This document shows positions 31,469 to 34,309 of a stretch of 34,309 nt of DNA, piece after piece. The notes beneath the pieces are model-generated. The model was not told the origin of the DNA and made no database searches. It saw only the letters and a list, made by a program, of their open reading frames with translations. The position numbers and the translations under genes were made by a program. The stretch covers positions 1 to 34,309 of the forward strand of contig NZ_JAPTYD010000037.1 in NCBI RefSeq assembly GCF_026913015.1, written 5' to 3'. How positions within the stretch are numbered: position 1 is the stretch's first letter; every line of letters begins with the position of its first letter. The stretch comes from Paracoccus benzoatiresistens (GTDB lineage Bacteria; Pseudomonadota; Alphaproteobacteria; Rhodobacterales; Rhodobacteraceae).

Positions 31469-32656
31469 ATACGCCGCCTTCCCTACATCCTTGCTATTGT
31501 TGCCGTCGCGGGCCTTCTGGTCTGGGCGCTCCTGCCCAAGCCCGTGCCGGTCGAACTTGCCCAGGTTGCGGCGCGCACCTTCGAGGTCACCGTCGAGGAG
31601 GAGGGTGAGGCGCGCATCCGAGAGGTGTTTACCGTATCGGCAACGATCGCGGGCAAGCTGCACCGCATCGATCTACATGCAGGCGACGAGGTCCTTGCTG
31701 GCAAGACGGTCGTGGCCTCAATCGGCCCCGCCGCACCTGCGCTTCTGGATTCCCGGTCGCGCGCCGTGGCCGAGGCGACCACGGCCGCCGCCCGCTCGGC
31801 CGTGGACCTTGCCCGCGCCCAGCTTGCCCAGGCCGAAGCGACGCTCAACTTTGCCAGCTCCGAGGCGGAGCGGGCGCGCGTCCTTCACGAGCGGGCAGCG
31901 CTGCCCAAACGGCTTCTGGACAATGCCCTGCTGGATCAGCGTACGGCTGAAGCCGCCGTCGACAGCGCCCGCGCCAACCTTTCCGTGCGGGAACGCGAGC
32001 TGGAGAGCGCGGCCGCCGTTCTGAGCGGCAGTGACGACGCCGGTCCCGATCCATGCTGCGTCACGCTTGTGGCCCCCGTTTCGGGGCGGGTCCTGCGGGT
32101 CCTGACGGAAAGCGAACAGGTGGTGCAGCCTGGAGCCCCGATCCTGGAGATCGGCAATCCCGCCAATTTGGAGATTGTCGTTGACCTGCTGTCGCGCGAC
32201 GCGGTGCGGGTGCGCGAGGGGTCCCAGGCAAGGATTACCGGCTGGGGAGGCGACCCCTTGCCCGCCCGTGTGGCACGGGTGGAGCCATCTGCCTTCACAA
32301 AGGTCTCGGCCTTGGGGATCGAGGAGCAGCGTGTGGCGGTGATCCTCTACCTCCAGGGCGACCACTCTGCCCGTCGCGCCCTGGGACATGGCTTTCGCGT
32401 CATCGTCGAGATAACGCTCTGGCGTGGCGAAGGCATCCTGTCGATCCCTGTCGCGGCCTTGTTCCGCGACGGGTCGGACTGGGCGGCCTTTGTCGTCCGG
32501 GACGGCCGCGCCCGGTTGCAGCCAATCACGCTTGGCGAGCGGAGCGATGAGTTTGCGCAGGTTCTTGGCGGGCTATCAGCCGGCGATCAGGTCATCCTGC
32601 GCCCATCGGACCGCATTGCCGAAGGAACGCGCGTGCAGGCGATCACGGGAGGATGA
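31469..32656 (+). CDS. HlyD/MacA-type periplasmic adaptor protein with apparent ATA start
   Basis: The membrane-fusion adaptor of the ABC exporter has an N-terminal anchor 'RRLPYILAIVAVAGLLVWAL', a lipoyl-like half ('HRIDLHAGDEVLAGKTVVAS'), an alpha-helical hairpin (about 85-160), the second lipoyl half ('LVAPVSGRVLRVLTESEQVV') and beta-barrel parts. The anchor is in frame directly after the permease TGA (31463-31465), but no ATG, GTG or TTG lies before it. The codon at the expected start is ATA (31469-31471), 6 nt after AAGGGAG. The first standard start is a GTG at 31544, which would delete the anchor. It is either a rare ATA start or a start-loss mutation. Confidence 0.82.
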   Translation: MRRLPYILAIVAVAGLLVWALLPKPVPVELAQVAARTFEVTVEEEGEARIREVFTVSATIAGKLHRIDLHAGDEVLAGKTVVASIGPAAPALLDSRSRAVAEATTAAARSAVDLARAQLAQAEATLNFASSEAERARVLHERAALPKRLLDNALLDQRTAEAAVDSARANLSVRERELESAAAVLSGSDDAGPDPCCVTLVAPVSGRVLRVLTESEQVVQPGAPILEIGNPANLEIVVDLLSRDAVRVREGSQARITGWGGDPLPARVARVEPSAFTKVSALGIEEQRVAVILYLQGDHSARRALGHGFRVIVEITLWRGEGILSIPVAALFRDGSDWAAFVVRDGRARLQPITLGERSDEFAQVLGGLSAGDQVILRPSDRIAEGTRVQAITGG

Positions 32657-32826
32657 GCACGCGAAGGCTCGGCCATGGGCGAAGGTTCGCAACCCTGTTT
32701 CCGGGTTTCCCTTATGTACAGGTGATGATGTGGCGGCACCCGCCCGACGGCACTGCGACGTGCCAAGATGGTGCTGTTGACGTTTCCGGAAAGGGACGAG
32801 GCGCCATGGCCGCAGCCCTCCCGTCA

Positions 32827-32840
32827 TTGACGACGATCAA
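32827..32840 (+). promoter_or_regulatory. FNR-like site upstream of the phosphoribosyltransferase gene
   Basis: TTGAC-GACG-ATCAA matches the FNR consensus with one mismatch. Its centre is 67 nt before the ATG at 32901. No convincing -10 was seen at the class II position; GAGAAT at 32871 is a little downstream. Confidence 0.6.
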
Positions 32841-32900
32841 TGCGGCACTGACGCGCGGCGCAGAGAGTCTGAGAATGTCGGCCTGCGTCGGGTGGAGCAG

Positions 32901-34309
32901 ATGGTTTCCCAGCAAGGTGAGAGATTTTCCGACCGCGCCGAAGCGGGGCGGCAGCTGGCTGCCCGCCTCGCCGCGATGAACATCAAGCAGCCCGTCGTCT
33001 ACGCGCTTCCGCGCGGCGGCGTGCCCGTGGCTCTCGAGGTCGCCCGCGCGCTTGGCGCCCCGCTGGATCTTATTTTCGTCCGCAAGATCGGCGCTCCGGG
33101 AGCGCCCGAGGTGGCACTCGGCGCCGTGGTCGATGGCGCATCGCCTCAGACCGTCATCAACGAGGAGGTTCGCCGCCACTCGCGCGCCAGCAACGATTAT
33201 CTCGAGCGCGCCCGCGCGCATGAACTGCAGGAAATCGAGCGCCGGCGGGCACGGTACCTGGGCGACCGCCCCCAGGTGGACCCCAAGGGCCGGACGGTCA
33301 TCATTGTCGATGACGGCCTCGCCACCGGGGCGACGATGAAGGCGGCGCTGATCGCGATGAAGCGGCAAGGGGCGTCACGCATCTGCGTCGCCGTGCCGGT
33401 GGCCCCGGCAGAGGTTCTTGCCGAGATGAAGGCGCTGGCCGACGATGTCATCTGCCTGAACCCGGTGCGGGTGTTCTATGGCGTCGGCGCCTTCTACGAC
33501 GATTTCCACCAGCTCACCGACGAAGAGACTGTGGGCCTTCTGCGACAGATCTGGTCGGCAACGGGTGGGCCGGCGCCGGACACAGCCATCTTGCGCCGGG
33601 CGATCGCTGTGCCGCCACTCGGCCTTCCTGGCGAACTTGCTGTGCCACAGGCAGCCCGGGGCTTGGTCCTCTTTGCCCATGGCAGCGGGTCCAGCCGTCT
33701 CAGCCCCCGCAACAGAATGGTGGCCGACCAGCTGAATGCGAACGGCTTCGCAACATTGCTTTTCGACCTTCTGACAGCAAACGAGGCTGCCGACCGCCGC
33801 AATGTCTTCGACATTCCGCTGCTCGCCGAGCGGATTGTCGAGGGGGTCGTTTATGCCAGCGGAGAGCCGGATATCGCCGACCTGCCGCTCGGGCTCTTCG
33901 GCGCCAGCACCGGCGGGGGCGCCGCGCTTGTGGCTGCCGCCGAACTCGGCAGCCGGGTCGGTGCAGTCGTGTCGCGCGGCGGACGTCCCGATCTCGCCGG
34001 TGCACGGCTTGCCAAGGTGAAGGCCGCGACGCTGCTGATCGTGGGCGGGGACGATACGCATGTGATCGAACTGAACCGCCAGGCCGTGGCGCATCTCCGC
34101 GGCGACAAGCTGCTCAGGATCGTGCCGGATGCCGGTCACCTGTTCGAGGAACCGGGAAAGCTTGAAGCCGTGGCGCAGCTGGCCTGTGCGTGGTTTGAGC
34201 ACTACCTGCCCGCGCCAAGGGAACTGAAGCCGGCGCAGGCAGTGCCTGTTCCGGACAAGGCGGAAACGCTCGTCCAGGCACTCCGGCGCCTGGCGCAGCC
34301 TTTGCCCGA
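32901..34309 (+). CDS. Phosphoribosyltransferase/alpha-beta hydrolase fusion protein (3' partial)
   Basis: The N-terminal half (about 1-215) is a PRTase-fold domain: 'ALPRGGVPVALEVARAL', 'DLIFVRKIGAPGAPEVALGA' and the PRPP loop 'VIIVDDGLATGATM' near 133-146. The second half (about 250-430) is a dienelactone-hydrolase-like alpha/beta hydrolase: 'LVLFAHGSGSSRLSPRNR' near 253, nucleophile Ser in 'LFGASTGGGAAL' near 333, and catalytic His in 'DAGHLFEEPG' near 411. The fusion is a known architecture of uncertain function. ATG 32901 is preceded by GGTGGAG. The frame is still open at the window end. The FNR-like site at 32827 suggests low-oxygen control. Confidence 0.88.
   Translation, partial: MVSQQGERFSDRAEAGRQLAARLAAMNIKQPVVYALPRGGVPVALEVARALGAPLDLIFVRKIGAPGAPEVALGAVVDGASPQTVINEEVRRHSRASNDYLERARAHELQEIERRRARYLGDRPQVDPKGRTVIIVDDGLATGATMKAALIAMKRQGASRICVAVPVAPAEVLAEMKALADDVICLNPVRVFYGVGAFYDDFHQLTDEETVGLLRQIWSATGGPAPDTAILRRAIAVPPLGLPGELAVPQAARGLVLFAHGSGSSRLSPRNRMVADQLNANGFATLLFDLLTANEAADRRNVFDIPLLAERIVEGVVYASGEPDIADLPLGLFGASTGGGAALVAAAELGSRVGAVVSRGGRPDLAGARLAKVKAATLLIVGGDDTHVIELNRQAVAHLRGDKLLRIVPDAGHLFEEPGKLEAVAQLACAWFEHYLPAPRELKPAQAVPVPDKAETLVQALRRLAQPLP

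Noticed and set aside
28688..31663. A 991-codon open frame on the minus strand opposite the ABC permease
   Set aside because: It is antisense to a clear FtsX permease and adaptor and its composition is rich in H, R, D, Q and G. It is a codon-bias mirror of a high-GC gene with no family resemblance.
32653..32979. A 108-codon frame between the adaptor and PRTase genes
   Set aside because: It overlaps the adaptor stop, crosses the FNR-like site and the PRTase start in another frame, and has no family resemblance.
1..34309. CRISPR arrays, tRNA or rRNA genes, toxin-antitoxin pairs, defence systems
   Set aside because: No regularly spaced repeats, cloverleaf genes or recognisable defence proteins were seen on either strand. 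The small HTH genes are not paired with a toxin-like ORF.

Overview
The window looks like high-GC alphaproteobacterial DNA, most likely from a Rhodobacterales/Paracoccaceae-type organism. This is inferred from codon use, the insertion-sequence mix, the TctA and Mrp gene types and the FnrL-like promoter sites; no rRNA or marker gene is present to prove it. It reads as an accessory or genome-island segment devoted to ion transport and stress tolerance, heavily reworked by insertion sequences.

Layout. Positions 1-1676 hold a tandem pair of CNNM/CBS (CorC/HlyC-like) membrane genes, the first cut by the window edge. A minus-strand GFA-domain gene follows (1875-2261). Positions 2671-10161 are a decayed zone. 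It contains a frameshifted BCCT transporter, an IS630 remnant, one intact universal stress protein (USP) gene, a USP gene broken by several frameshifts, a small HTH gene, a chloride-channel fragment, a complete IS701-type element and a TctA::BCCT chimeric ORF. Positions 10121-17667 hold an OxyR-like LysR regulator divergent from a complete seven-gene Mrp (mrpABCDEFG) cation/proton antiporter operon, which ends in a translationally coupled UspE-like gene. IS30 and IS110 remnants follow (17780-19016).

Positions 19085-26342 hold two intact USP genes on the minus strand, divergent from a tight four-gene unit: HTH, Kef-type antiporter with RCK domain, short-chain dehydrogenase and P-type ATPase. 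More IS debris (IS6 and IS110 fragments) and a DUF2934 gene lie at 26447-27917. Positions 28324-32656 carry a MacAB/Lol-like ABC exporter operon (possible leader peptide, ATPase, FtsX-type permease, HlyD/MacA-type adaptor). The window ends inside a phosphoribosyltransferase/alpha-beta-hydrolase fusion gene.

How the parts fit. The strongest unifying signal is an FNR-like site, TTGA-N6-TCAA, upstream of four separate units: 6425, 20916, 28258 and 32827. Each lies about 59-75 nt from the next start codon. Two of them have a -10-like hexamer where a class II FNR-activated promoter would place it. This suggests that the USP modules, the Kef/ATPase operon, the ABC exporter and the phosphoribosyltransferase form one low-oxygen-responsive stress regulon (inference). 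The USP-USP/HTH module is present twice, once intact and once degraded, on either side of the Mrp operon.

Other notable points are an OxyR homologue lacking the peroxidatic cysteine, an apparent ATA start codon for the exporter adaptor, a G GGA AAA slip site and -1 frame C-terminus in the IS701 transposase, and the TctA::BCCT chimera. I found no CRISPR array, tRNA, rRNA or phage structural genes. I saw no wholly new defence-type system. The candidate novelty is the FNR-linked USP/HTH/cation-transport module.
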